DNA of 6,285 bases from Pseudomonadota bacterium (lineage in GTDB: Bacteria > Pseudomonadota > Alphaproteobacteria > Rhizobiales > Hyphomicrobiaceae). Made by a program: the position numbers and the translations under genes. Numbering within the stretch: position 1 is the stretch's first letter; each line of letters opens with the position of its first letter. Positions 1-5,419 of the stretch are shown piece after piece. The notes under the pieces are model-generated. The model searched no databases, had not been told where the DNA came from, and saw only the letters and a list, made by a program, of their open reading frames with translations. The DNA is taken from assembly GCA_003242645.1 (NCBI GenBank), contig QGVC01000214.1:1-6285 (forward strand), given 5' to 3'.

Positions 1-24
1 GAGTCAGTTTTTATAAAGGAAGTC

Positions 25-537
25 ATGATGAATTGGTTCGTCACGCGCTCGCGGCTTTGGGAGACTGCCGTCCTCGTACTGGCCTGCTTCACCCTGCTCA
101 GGCCCGATTGGTGGATCGACCGGTTCTATCCAAGATATGTGGAGCGGCCGGCTTCGGAGTTCCTAACTCGCGTCGCGGAGGCGCCAGCGAACGAACGCCT
201 GAGCTTCGTCGTGACCGGGTTCAACATCCGAGGCGATGAGATCACCAAGACGGTAAGCATTCCGCTCGGGCCCGTTGCGCCGGCGCCGCAACGCTTGCGG
301 GCGATCGGGCTCAGCGTTACGCCCCTCGGTGATACTGTGACCATCGCCAACGTGCAGTTCGGCTCTTATGCCAAGCGCATCGGGCTAGAGCCTGGATACG
401 AGGTTGTGGCAGTGCTCGAACCGGCCGAGCGGCCGTCTCACATTTGGCCGCTCGGGGCCGGGCTCCTGGCAATCGGCGGCATCGCCTTGATCCAGCGCGC
501 GCGTGTCGCACGTGCACCGGAGGCCCAACCGGCTTGA
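25..537 (+). CDS. DUF3394-type C-terminal domain of a TRAP (4TM/12TM) permease, encoded separately
   Basis: This 170-residue protein resembles the C-terminal DUF3394 domain found at the end of fused DctQ-DctM TRAP permeases of the TAXI type. Diagnostic parts are the opening WFVTRSRLWE (residues 4-13), a first membrane helix at about 12-28, the RPDWWIDRFYPRY segment (26-38), a soluble middle with a PDZ-like stretch around FGSYAKRIGLEPG (112-124), and a second helix at about 141-156 followed by a basic tail. The frame is open to the window's left edge, so the protein could continue upstream. However, bases 1-24 are AT-rich, would encode a hydrophilic stretch rather than the helix expected before this domain, and hold AAGGAAG (16-22) just before two adjacent ATGs (25 and 28). 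A separate gene is therefore likely; the ATG at 28 has the better spacing. The domain's role is unknown; it probably sits in the inner membrane with the permease. Family call fairly sure; start less so. Confidence 0.68.
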   Translation: MMNWFVTRSRLWETAVLVLACFTLLRPDWWIDRFYPRYVERPASEFLTRVAEAPANERLSFVVTGFNIRGDEITKTVSIPLGPVAPAPQRLRAIGLSVTPLGDTVTIANVQFGSYAKRIGLEPGYEVVAVLEPAERPSHIWPLGAGLLAIGGIALIQRARVARAPEAQPA

Positions 538-645
538 GATGGCTTGCAGTGGAATCTTGAAAGCATTTGTAAAGAAGCCTTGCCTTTCCGTTGGCCTGAG
601 GTAAGCTCGCCCCCGTACGCAGCTTGACGAGCCTGTTTGACCCAG

Positions 646-1143
646 ATGCGACTGACGAAGCAAACAAGCCACGCTATTCGGATCCTCATCCATTGCGCCC
701 GGGCGCGTGGGCAGCTCGTCAAGGTGGCGGAGATCGCCAGGGATCTCGATCTGACGCAGCAGAACGTCTTCAAGATCGTCCACCTGCTCACCCGCGCAGG
801 CTTCCTTGCCGCGGTTCGCGGGCGATACGGCGGTGTGCGGCTGGCGCGGGATCCGAAGGATATCCGCATTGGGGACGTTGTGCGCGCAACCGAGGTCACC
901 CACGTTGCGATCGAAGGGGAGGATGCGCCGAGGCGCCGTGGACAAAGCCAGCCGATCAGCCAGGTGCTGGACGATGCCCTCGAGGCCTTTATTTCCGTGT
1001 TGGATCAGCACACGCTCGAGGAGATGGCGCGCGCTCCGCAGCGGGCAATTTCACGTGAAGACGAGCATTTGCCAGCCAGAGAGGGGACGAAATCTGGAAG
1101 GGCGAAGGCTGCCGCCCGGCCTGCAGTTGGGCCAAGTCGATAG
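646..1143 (+). CDS. Rrf2-family transcriptional regulator lacking the Fe-S cysteines
   Basis: This 165-residue cytoplasmic DNA-binding protein follows the Rrf2/NsrR/IscR layout. The N-terminus MRLTKQTSHAIRIL matches the usual family start, a helix-turn-helix lies at about 25-47 (VKVAEIARDLDLTQQNVFKI), and the wing carries VRGRYGGVRLARDP (57-70) and IGDVVRATE (75-83). Family members normally bind a [2Fe-2S] or [4Fe-4S] cluster through three cysteines in the next 20-30 residues. Here that stretch (84-105) has none, and the only cysteine is Cys17 in the first helix. It may thus be a cluster-free member sensing something else. The C-terminal tail after about 130 is basic and low in complexity. 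I chose ATG 646 because it gives the family N-terminus; a TTG at 637 in frame would add three residues, and neither has a clear Shine-Dalgarno. It lies just upstream of the ferredoxin and bacterioferritin genes, so iron control is plausible but not shown. Confidence 0.85.
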   Translation: MRLTKQTSHAIRILIHCARARGQLVKVAEIARDLDLTQQNVFKIVHLLTRAGFLAAVRGRYGGVRLARDPKDIRIGDVVRATEVTHVAIEGEDAPRRRGQSQPISQVLDDALEAFISVLDQHTLEEMARAPQRAISREDEHLPAREGTKSGRAKAAARPAVGPSR

Positions 1144-1150
1144 CAGGCAT

Positions 1151-1172
1151 GCTCCTGCTGCTCACTAGGAGC
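1151..1172 (+). terminator. Weak hairpin after the Rrf2 gene
   Basis: GCTCCT (1151-1156) can pair with AGGAGC (1167-1172) across a 10-base loop, starting 7 bases after the Rrf2 stop codon. There is no run of T directly after it; the nearest is TTTT at about 1189-1192. It could act as a weak terminator or be chance. Confidence 0.2.
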
Positions 1173-1190
1173 CGTCAATCATCTCCCATT

Positions 1191-1219
1191 TTGACGCGCC
1201 TCAAGGCCTCCAGACTTAT
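1191..1219 (+). promoter_or_regulatory. Possible sigma-70-type promoter for the bfd-like/bfr unit
   Basis: TTGACG (1191-1196, five of six matches to the -35 consensus) is followed after 17 bases by ACTTAT (1214-1219, three of six matches to the -10). It lies about 80 bases before the ferredoxin start. The -35 is good and the -10 poor, so this is only a candidate. Confidence 0.25.
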
Positions 1220-1296
1220 GGTAAGGAAGGGTTGGCTTGTATGGTGAACGCGAGGCCGATATGTCTCCCGCGGGCTGCTGTTGAAGCCAGCCGAGA

Positions 1297-1614
1297 GTGG
1301 AAATCGTGATCATCTGCTCCTGCACGGTCATCTCGGATCGGGATATCGAAAAGGCTCTGATCGAGATCCTCTCCCAACCGAACGCTCCTATTCCGACGCC
1401 GGGCGTCGTTTACCGGCACATGTCGAAGACCATGGCCTGCTGCAGCTGCGCTCCGCTCGCTGTCTCCACGATCTACGCAATCGTGGAGCGACTTGAGCGG
1501 GAGGGGAAGCTGGCAGCGGATGCCTGCGCAATCACTAAGAGCAAGTTGATACGATTGGACCAGAGGCGCGCAGCACGGAACCGACGGCGGTCTCAACTGA
1601 TTGCAGCAGAGTGA
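1297..1614 (+). CDS. bfd: Divergent Bfd-like (2Fe-2S) bacterioferritin-associated ferredoxin
   Basis: A 105-residue cytoplasmic protein of the Bfd/(2Fe-2S)-binding type. Bfd passes electrons to bacterioferritin haem so that stored Fe(III) is reduced and released. The start [17 protein letters not shown] matches Bfd proteins, and the four expected ligands are present as CxC (Cys7, Cys9) and CxxC (Cys48, Cys51), with an extra Cys49 between the last two. It departs from classical Bfd in three ways: the gap between the cysteine pairs is a few residues longer, the usual QCGxC is replaced by MACCSC, and a basic tail of some 30 residues rich in Arg follows the fold. A stop at 1282-1284 limits the start to GTG 1297 or GTG 1306; the second would give the more typical short N-terminus. 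Bacterioferritin begins 46 bases after its stop, so the two are probably one transcript. Function inferred from family and neighbour. Confidence 0.72.
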   Translation: MEIVIICSCTVISDRDIEKALIEILSQPNAPIPTPGVVYRHMSKTMACCSCAPLAVSTIYAIVERLEREGKLAADACAITKSKLIRLDQRRAARNRRRSQLIAAE

Positions 1615-1648
1615 TTCTCATCCTATCTGGACCAACAGTGCCCGGAAA

Positions 1649-1654
1649 AGGAGG
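1649..1654 (+). promoter_or_regulatory. Strong ribosome binding site of bacterioferritin
   Basis: A perfect AGGAGG lies 6 bases before ATG 1661. It fixes the bacterioferritin start there rather than at a codon about 60 bases upstream that would overlap the ferredoxin gene, and it predicts strong translation. Confidence 0.85.
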
Positions 1655-1660
1655 AGTGAC

Positions 1661-2167
1661 ATGAAAGGCAAGCAGGAAGTCCTCGACGTGCTGAATGAGG
1701 CGCTGCGTCTGGAGCTGGCAGCCATTAACCAGTACTGGCTCCATTATCGGCTTACGGAGGACTGGGGGTACACGCTGCTTGCCAAGAAAGAGCGCGAGGA
1801 GTCCATGGATGAGATGAGGCACGCGGACAAGCTCGTGCAGCGCATCATCTTCCTCGAAGGGCACCCCAATATGCAGACCATCGCGCCGCTCCGCATTGGA
1901 CAGAACATCCGCGAAGTTTTGGAGGCTGACCTGGCTGCAGAATACGAGGCGCGGGATCATTACATCCACGGCCGCAAGGTCTGCGAGGCGGCCGAGGATT
2001 ACGTCTCCATGGAGATTTTCGAGGAGCTGCTGGAGGACGAGGAAGGGCACATCGATTTCCTCGAGACGCAGCTCGACCTCCTCAACAAGATCGGCGAGCA
2101 GAACTACGGCCAGCTCCAGGCCGCATCCGCGGATAAGGTTAACTCCGACAACGGGAACGACGACTAA
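1661..2167 (+). CDS. bfr: Bacterioferritin
   Basis: This 168-residue protein is a haem-containing ferritin that builds a 24-subunit cytoplasmic shell, oxidises Fe(II) at a di-iron centre and stores it as ferric mineral. The sequence aligns with E. coli Bfr without gaps over the four-helix core, and every key residue falls at the same number: di-iron ligands Glu18, Glu51, His54, Glu94, Glu127 and His130, plus Met52, which binds haem between two subunits, and Tyr25. Signature stretches NQYWLHYRL (23-31), LRIGQN (77-82), [11 protein letters not shown] (88-98) and EEGHIDFLE (127-135) are intact. The acidic C-terminus is slightly longer than in E. coli. It follows the Bfd-like gene by 46 bases, giving a store-plus-release pair. 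The converging hydroxylase gene ends only 8 bases beyond. There is no sign of damage; the call is essentially certain. Confidence 0.97.
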   Translation: MKGKQEVLDVLNEALRLELAAINQYWLHYRLTEDWGYTLLAKKEREESMDEMRHADKLVQRIIFLEGHPNMQTIAPLRIGQNIREVLEADLAAEYEARDHYIHGRKVCEAAEDYVSMEIFEELLEDEEGHIDFLETQLDLLNKIGEQNYGQLQAASADKVNSDNGNDD

Positions 2168-2175
2168 CCCTGCTC

Positions 2176-2835
2176 TCAGTCATCGCACCACATCCGAATA
2201 AGGTTCACGACCGCTTTGGACAGCTGATTGAAGGTGGTAGACGCTCCTTCACGCTGGAAAACGTCACGCCGAGCGGTGTCGAGCTCGAACAAGATCTCGC
2301 GCTGCTCCGCGTTCCTGATGTAGCTGCGCACCCAGCCGACCGCTGCAAGGCGCTCCCCGCTCGTCACAGGTGCCACGCGATGAAGGGTCGTCGCGGGGTA
2401 AACGATGACGGCGCCGGCGGGAAGCTTGATCGCATCCTCGCCAGCCGGGGACGAGATGATCAGCTCACCGCCGACATAGCTCTCCGGAGCCGTCAAGAAA
2501 AGGGTGAAGGAAACGTCCGTGCGGGCCCCATCCATCAAGGGCTCGTCAACGTGCTCGCCGTAGGTGTCGCCATTCCGGTAGCGCGAGAACATAGGCCCGA
2601 TGATCCTCTTCGGCCGGGCGGCCATTTCGAAAACGGGATGGCTCAGAAGCCGCTCGGAGATCAGCTCGCGCAACGTCCGGATCTCATCGCTTTCCCGGGC
2701 CTGCCCATTGTTCTTCACTGATCGTGCGGCCCAACCGGCAGTTGCCCGTCCGTGTGAGAAACGCGCGCGACCAAGCGCCGCTACGACATCCGCGACCTCC
2801 GCTGGGGTCAGCACACCTTCGATCGACAACATCAT
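2176..2835 (-). CDS. piuC: PKHD-type Fe(II)/2-oxoglutarate hydroxylase (PiuC/YbiX family)
   Basis: This 219-residue protein belongs to the PiuC/YbiX group of Fe(II)- and 2-oxoglutarate-dependent dioxygenases. The double-stranded beta-helix shows the full catalytic set: HVD (His95, Asp97) within RYRNGDTYGEHVDEP, distal His152 in TTLHRVAPV, and Arg162 in GERLAAVGW to hold 2-oxoglutarate. The N-terminal PGVL-like opening (IEGVLTPAEV), the KNN motif (41-43) and the C-terminal FELDTARR segment (183-190) are also typical, and the length matches the usual 220-230. The substrate is unknown. In many proteobacteria piuC lies beside TonB-dependent siderophore receptors and is iron-repressed; here the neighbours are an iron store and a secreted redox pair instead. 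Two ATGs are adjacent at the start; TAGGGA (bases 2850-2845) serves as ribosome binding site. It is transcribed away from the secreted-protein gene and towards bacterioferritin. Confidence 0.93.
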   Translation of the reverse strand: MMLSIEGVLTPAEVADVVAALGRARFSHGRATAGWAARSVKNNGQARESDEIRTLRELISERLLSHPVFEMAARPKRIIGPMFSRYRNGDTYGEHVDEPLMDGARTDVSFTLFLTAPESYVGGELIISSPAGEDAIKLPAGAVIVYPATTLHRVAPVTSGERLAAVGWVRSYIRNAEQREILFELDTARRDVFQREGASTTFNQLSKAVVNLIRMWCDD

Positions 2836-2919
2836 CTGCGCATTTCCCTACGACTGCCGGTGCTCTTGTTTCTCTACCAAAAATGTCAATAATGATGCCA
2901 CCACAACGGGAGGATCAGC
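2836..2919. promoter_or_regulatory. Divergent promoter region between piuC and the secreted redox pair
   Basis: This 84-bp gap must hold the signals for both directions. On the plus strand, TTGTTT (2866-2871) and AATAAT (2888-2893) are 16 bases apart, a plausible promoter with a good -10 and a weak -35. On the minus strand a perfect TTGACA covers bases 2889-2884, but nothing resembling a -10 stands 16-18 bases further. The two elements overlap, so one bound protein could control both genes. A short palindrome TCAATAATGA (2886-2895) lies in the overlap. I do not see a full Fur, Irr (ICE) or RirA box. The promoter calls are tentative; a shared regulatory region is near certain from gene layout. 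Confidence 0.4.
2908..2914 (+). promoter_or_regulatory. Ribosome binding site of the secreted HxxE protein
   Basis: GGGAGGA stands 5 bases before ATG 2920 and supports that start, which also gives a clean signal peptide. Confidence 0.8.
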
Positions 2920-3756
2920 ATGATCGTTCGCAATCGCCGCCTCTGGATTGGCATCGGCACGGCGACCTTGGCGGGAGCAGTCGCTTCCGGCGCCGTTGCT
3001 CAGGAAGCCAAGCATCCGGGGCACAAGGAGCAAGCGAACACCTCCCAGCCGGGCAGTCCCAACATGCTCGCGGCGCCACAGGCCGGAGAGGCTTATCTTA
3101 CGGACGGCGGGCCAAGAGACACGCGCATCCGAATCTACCGGGACATCGCGCTGATGCGCGGACATTTGCGCGTTGGCGATGAGCTGATCCGCGAAGGCCG
3201 CTGGGAAGATGCGCTGGTTCACTTTCTTCATCCGACTGAAGAGCTTTATGGCGCAATGGAGCGCTACATAAAGCTCCACGGTGTCACGCCCTTCGACCGC
3301 GAATTGAAGGCGCAGGCAGAGGCGGTCAAGGCGAAGCGCATGAATGCCTACGAGCAGAACAAGAAGGTGGTTGAGCGGCGACTGACGGCTGCGCTCGAGA
3401 AGTTCAAGACGTTCATGACGCCCCCGATTTCCAGCTTCACCGTGCGCAGCGCCAACGAGGTGCTGAAGGTGGCGGGGATGGAGTACGAGGCGTCAATCGA
3501 GGATGGCCGGTTCGCCAACCTCATGGAGTACCAGGATGCCCGCGGCTTCGTGTGGACGGCCGAGGAGATGTACGCCGAGATTGCGAAGGATCTGGAGAAG
3601 ATCGATCCAAAGCCGTTGAAGGAAATCCGCGAGCTGATTTCGAAGATGAAGACCGCCTTCCCCGCTCCGATGCCGCCAGCAGAGCCGGTCCTCAAGCCCG
3701 AGGAGCTTTCCGAGCTCGCGCAGAAGGTGGAGGAGCTGTCCGCGGTTTACTGGTAG
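2920..3756 (+). CDS. Secreted helical protein with an imelysin-like HxxE motif, partner of the di-haem peroxidase
   Basis: I do not know a named family for this 278-residue protein. It has a clear signal peptide: basic MIVRNRR, hydrophobic 9-25, and AVA|QE cleavage after about residue 27, so it is exported. The mature protein begins with a His-containing stretch (KHPGHKE, 31-37) and is mostly charged and helical. A notable segment is MRGHLRVGDELI (79-90), then HFLHPTEELYGAM (101-113), whose HPTEE recalls the HxxE metal motif of imelysin/EfeO (M75) proteins. A second conserved-looking region is MEYEASIEDGRFANLMEYQDARGF (187-210); acidic pairs in such segments could bind metal. The tail (255-275) is a Glu/Leu/Lys-rich helix. 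The gene ends 6 bases before the peroxidase-cupredoxin gene, so the two are cotranscribed and probably act together in the periplasm, perhaps in iron or copper handling. The imelysin relation is my inference from a short motif. Confidence 0.75.
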   Translation: MIVRNRRLWIGIGTATLAGAVASGAVAQEAKHPGHKEQANTSQPGSPNMLAAPQAGEAYLTDGGPRDTRIRIYRDIALMRGHLRVGDELIREGRWEDALVHFLHPTEELYGAMERYIKLHGVTPFDRELKAQAEAVKAKRMNAYEQNKKVVERRLTAALEKFKTFMTPPISSFTVRSANEVLKVAGMEYEASIEDGRFANLMEYQDARGFVWTAEEMYAEIAKDLEKIDPKPLKEIRELISKMKTAFPAPMPPAEPVLKPEELSELAQKVEELSAVYW

Positions 3757-3762
3757 CCGCAA

Positions 3763-5112
3763 ATGGTCAGTCTGCTGCGCCGGTCGAGTTTGCTGCTCGG
3801 CGCTGCAGCCGTTGGTTTCACGATAGCTGCCGCCTTGGTGGCCGGCCGGAGCGGTGCTTTCGGGCCTGGCCCTGTAGACATGGAGGAGGTGCGGAAGGTT
3901 TTCGCCAGGCCGACGGCCGTGCCGCATCCTCCTGATAATCCGCCGTCGCCGGAGAAGATCGCGCTGGGTGAGAGGCTTTTCAGCGATCCACAACTCTCGG
4001 TTGATGGATCGACGTCATGCGCGAGTTGCCATGATCCGCGGCTTTCGTTCACAGATGGCGTGCCGTTGGGAGAAGGCGTATCTAAGCGCCCACTGAAGCG
4101 CCACACGCCGACGTTGTGGAACTTGGCCTGGGCCCCAACGCTATTCTGGGACGGCCGCGTGGACAGTCTTGAGGCTCAAGCCAAAGTTCCGATCGAGCAT
4201 CCCGACGAGATGGGTGCCAATCTGGAGGATGTCGCCGCGCGGCTCGCGCGAGATCCAGCCTATCGCGAGGCCTTCCGAGTGGCCTTCCCGTCGGACCCCA
4301 CGGTCAGCGCGGCAAACATCTTGAAGGCTCTTGCGGTCTATGAGCGGACGTTGGTTTCGCCACCGACCCGCTTCGACCAGTGGATCGTCGGCGACGACGG
4401 TGCCCTCACCGCGCAGGAAAAAGCGGGGTTCAGCCTCTTCATCGGGAAGGCGCGCTGCGTGAGCTGCCATAGCGGCTTCGCATTCACGGATCATAGCTTC
4501 CACGACATTGGCCTGCCGACGGATGACCTCGGCCGCGGGCCCGTCCTTGGCGTTCCCGAGGCGAATCATGCGTTCAAGACCCCTGGCCTGCGTGAGCTCG
4601 CCTGGACGGCGCCCTATATGCACGACGGCTCGTTGGCCACGCTCGAGGACGTGGTGCGGCATTACGAGAGCGGCGGGATTGATCGCCCTTCACGTTCGGC
4701 GGACATGCCCGCTGGTCTTGACCTCACAGATGACGAACGCGCTGCGCTTATCGCCTTCCTCTACTCCCTCTCGAGCGACACACCACCAAAGCCATCCACC
4801 GAGCCTTGGGTCGCCGTTGCGCGCGATGAGCAGCCTGACAGCACGGCGGCGGTTCGAGGAGCAGCTGTCATCAGCCAACGCAACAAGCAATTCAGCCCGG
4901 GCCACGTGGTCGTGCGCGCGGGGGAGCCAGTGACGATCCTCAACGATGACACGCGCACGCACAATGTGCGCATCTTCGATCCTCGGTTCGACTTCAACTC
5001 GGGGGCGCAGGAGCCGGGCGAGAGCATCTCGCTCAGGCTGCCCTTGGCAGGCACTTACAACGCCTTCTGCGGCATCCACCCGACGATGCGGCTCACGATC
5101 GAGGTGGAGTAG
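3763..5112 (+). CDS. Di-haem cytochrome c peroxidase/MauG-type protein fused to an amicyanin-like cupredoxin domain
   Basis: A 449-residue exported redox protein. Residues 1-32 form a signal peptide or anchor (LLRRSS, then a hydrophobic run at 9-27). Residues 60-340 are a bacterial di-haem peroxidase/MauG domain: haem sites CASCH (86-90) and CVSCH (232-236), the family landmarks TPTLWNLAW (115-123), FWDGR (128-132) and EHPDEMG (145-151), and APYMHDGSL (283-291), whose Met286 is the likely axial ligand of the second haem (MauG itself has Tyr there). Residues 365-449 are a cupredoxin with all type-1 copper ligands: His400, then Cys436, His439 and Met442 in CGIHPTM, the C-x2-H-x2-M loop of amicyanin. 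Such enzymes reduce H2O2 or oxidise a protein partner; the copper domain could be a built-in electron donor or acceptor. There is no clear ribosome binding site at ATG 3763, so translation is probably coupled to the preceding gene. Domain calls certain, substrate unknown. Confidence 0.93.
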   Translation: MVSLLRRSSLLLGAAAVGFTIAAALVAGRSGAFGPGPVDMEEVRKVFARPTAVPHPPDNPPSPEKIALGERLFSDPQLSVDGSTSCASCHDPRLSFTDGVPLGEGVSKRPLKRHTPTLWNLAWAPTLFWDGRVDSLEAQAKVPIEHPDEMGANLEDVAARLARDPAYREAFRVAFPSDPTVSAANILKALAVYERTLVSPPTRFDQWIVGDDGALTAQEKAGFSLFIGKARCVSCHSGFAFTDHSFHDIGLPTDDLGRGPVLGVPEANHAFKTPGLRELAWTAPYMHDGSLATLEDVVRHYESGGIDRPSRSADMPAGLDLTDDERAALIAFLYSLSSDTPPKPSTEPWVAVARDEQPDSTAAVRGAAVISQRNKQFSPGHVVVRAGEPVTILNDDTRTHNVRIFDPRFDFNSGAQEPGESISLRLPLAGTYNAFCGIHPTMRLTIEVE

Positions 5113-5419
5113 AGCCGCAGTCCCTCAACTCCAGCGCGCCGCCGCGAATATTGAAGGCCGCCTCTTTCACCCTATATCGACCGGTGGCCAAGAACACGGC
5201 TATCGCGGCTAGGCGCCAGGCTGTCGTCGAGATGCGCGAACCGTGTCCTCGACGTCATGTCGCGCCAACGGCCCGGGCTGTCTGCCGTTCAAGGCACTCA
5301 TCCAACCGAATTGAACGTTCTCCAAGCGTGGGAGTTGTCTCGTGCAGCAATCAAGAATTGCTCACCAGGCTTGGCGCGCCCTGGAGGGCATGACACCCAC
5401 TCGCGCCGACCGAGGCGGC
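5113..5419. other. Intergenic stretch without a recognisable gene
   Basis: About 300 bases separate the peroxidase and glycosyltransferase genes. Short open frames here give Arg-rich or low-complexity peptides without family likeness. No tRNA, repeat array or clear terminator was seen. An inverted repeat CGTCGAG (5225-5231)/CTCGACG (5248-5254) has a 16-base loop and no T run. The last 30 bases (5390-5419) may be coding if the glycosyltransferase starts at the in-frame ATG 5390. Confidence 0.6.
5151..5178 (+). promoter_or_regulatory. Possible promoter upstream of the glycosyltransferase
   Basis: TTGAAG (5151-5156) and TATATC (5173-5178) are 16 bases apart, each with four of six consensus matches. 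A transcript from here would have a leader of 200 bases or more before the glycosyltransferase, so the assignment is weak. Confidence 0.2.

Noticed and set aside
385..1011. Long minus-strand open frame over the first two genes
   Set aside because: It crosses both the DUF3394 and Rrf2 genes antisense, has no family likeness, and is the kind of open frame expected in GC-rich DNA.
1267..1274. Palindrome CCCGCGGG as an operator
   Set aside because: Short GC-only palindromes are frequent by chance in DNA of this composition, and nothing else marks the site.
1601..1660. Upstream extension of bacterioferritin by 20 residues
   Set aside because: It overlaps the end of the ferredoxin gene, is unlike any bacterioferritin N-terminus, and the perfect AGGAGG at 1649-1654 points to ATG 1661.
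2884..2897. Fur-like box in the divergent region
   Set aside because: Only TCAATAATGA is symmetric; it lacks enough matches to a Fur 7-1-7, Irr or RirA consensus to name the regulator.
3493..3993. Minus-strand open frame across the junction of the secreted pair
   Set aside because: It is antisense to two well-supported coding genes and its translation looks like no known protein.
4141..4662. Minus-strand open frame inside the peroxidase gene
   Set aside because: It is antisense to the conserved haem domain and has no recognisable motif.
5225..5254. Inverted repeat as terminator of the peroxidase gene
   Set aside because: Seven-base stem, 16-base loop, no T run, and more than 110 bases after the stop codon.
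5151..5393. 80-codon open frame in the 5113-5419 gap
   Set aside because: TTG start without a ribosome binding site, Arg-rich composition typical of a random GC-rich frame, no recognisable motif.
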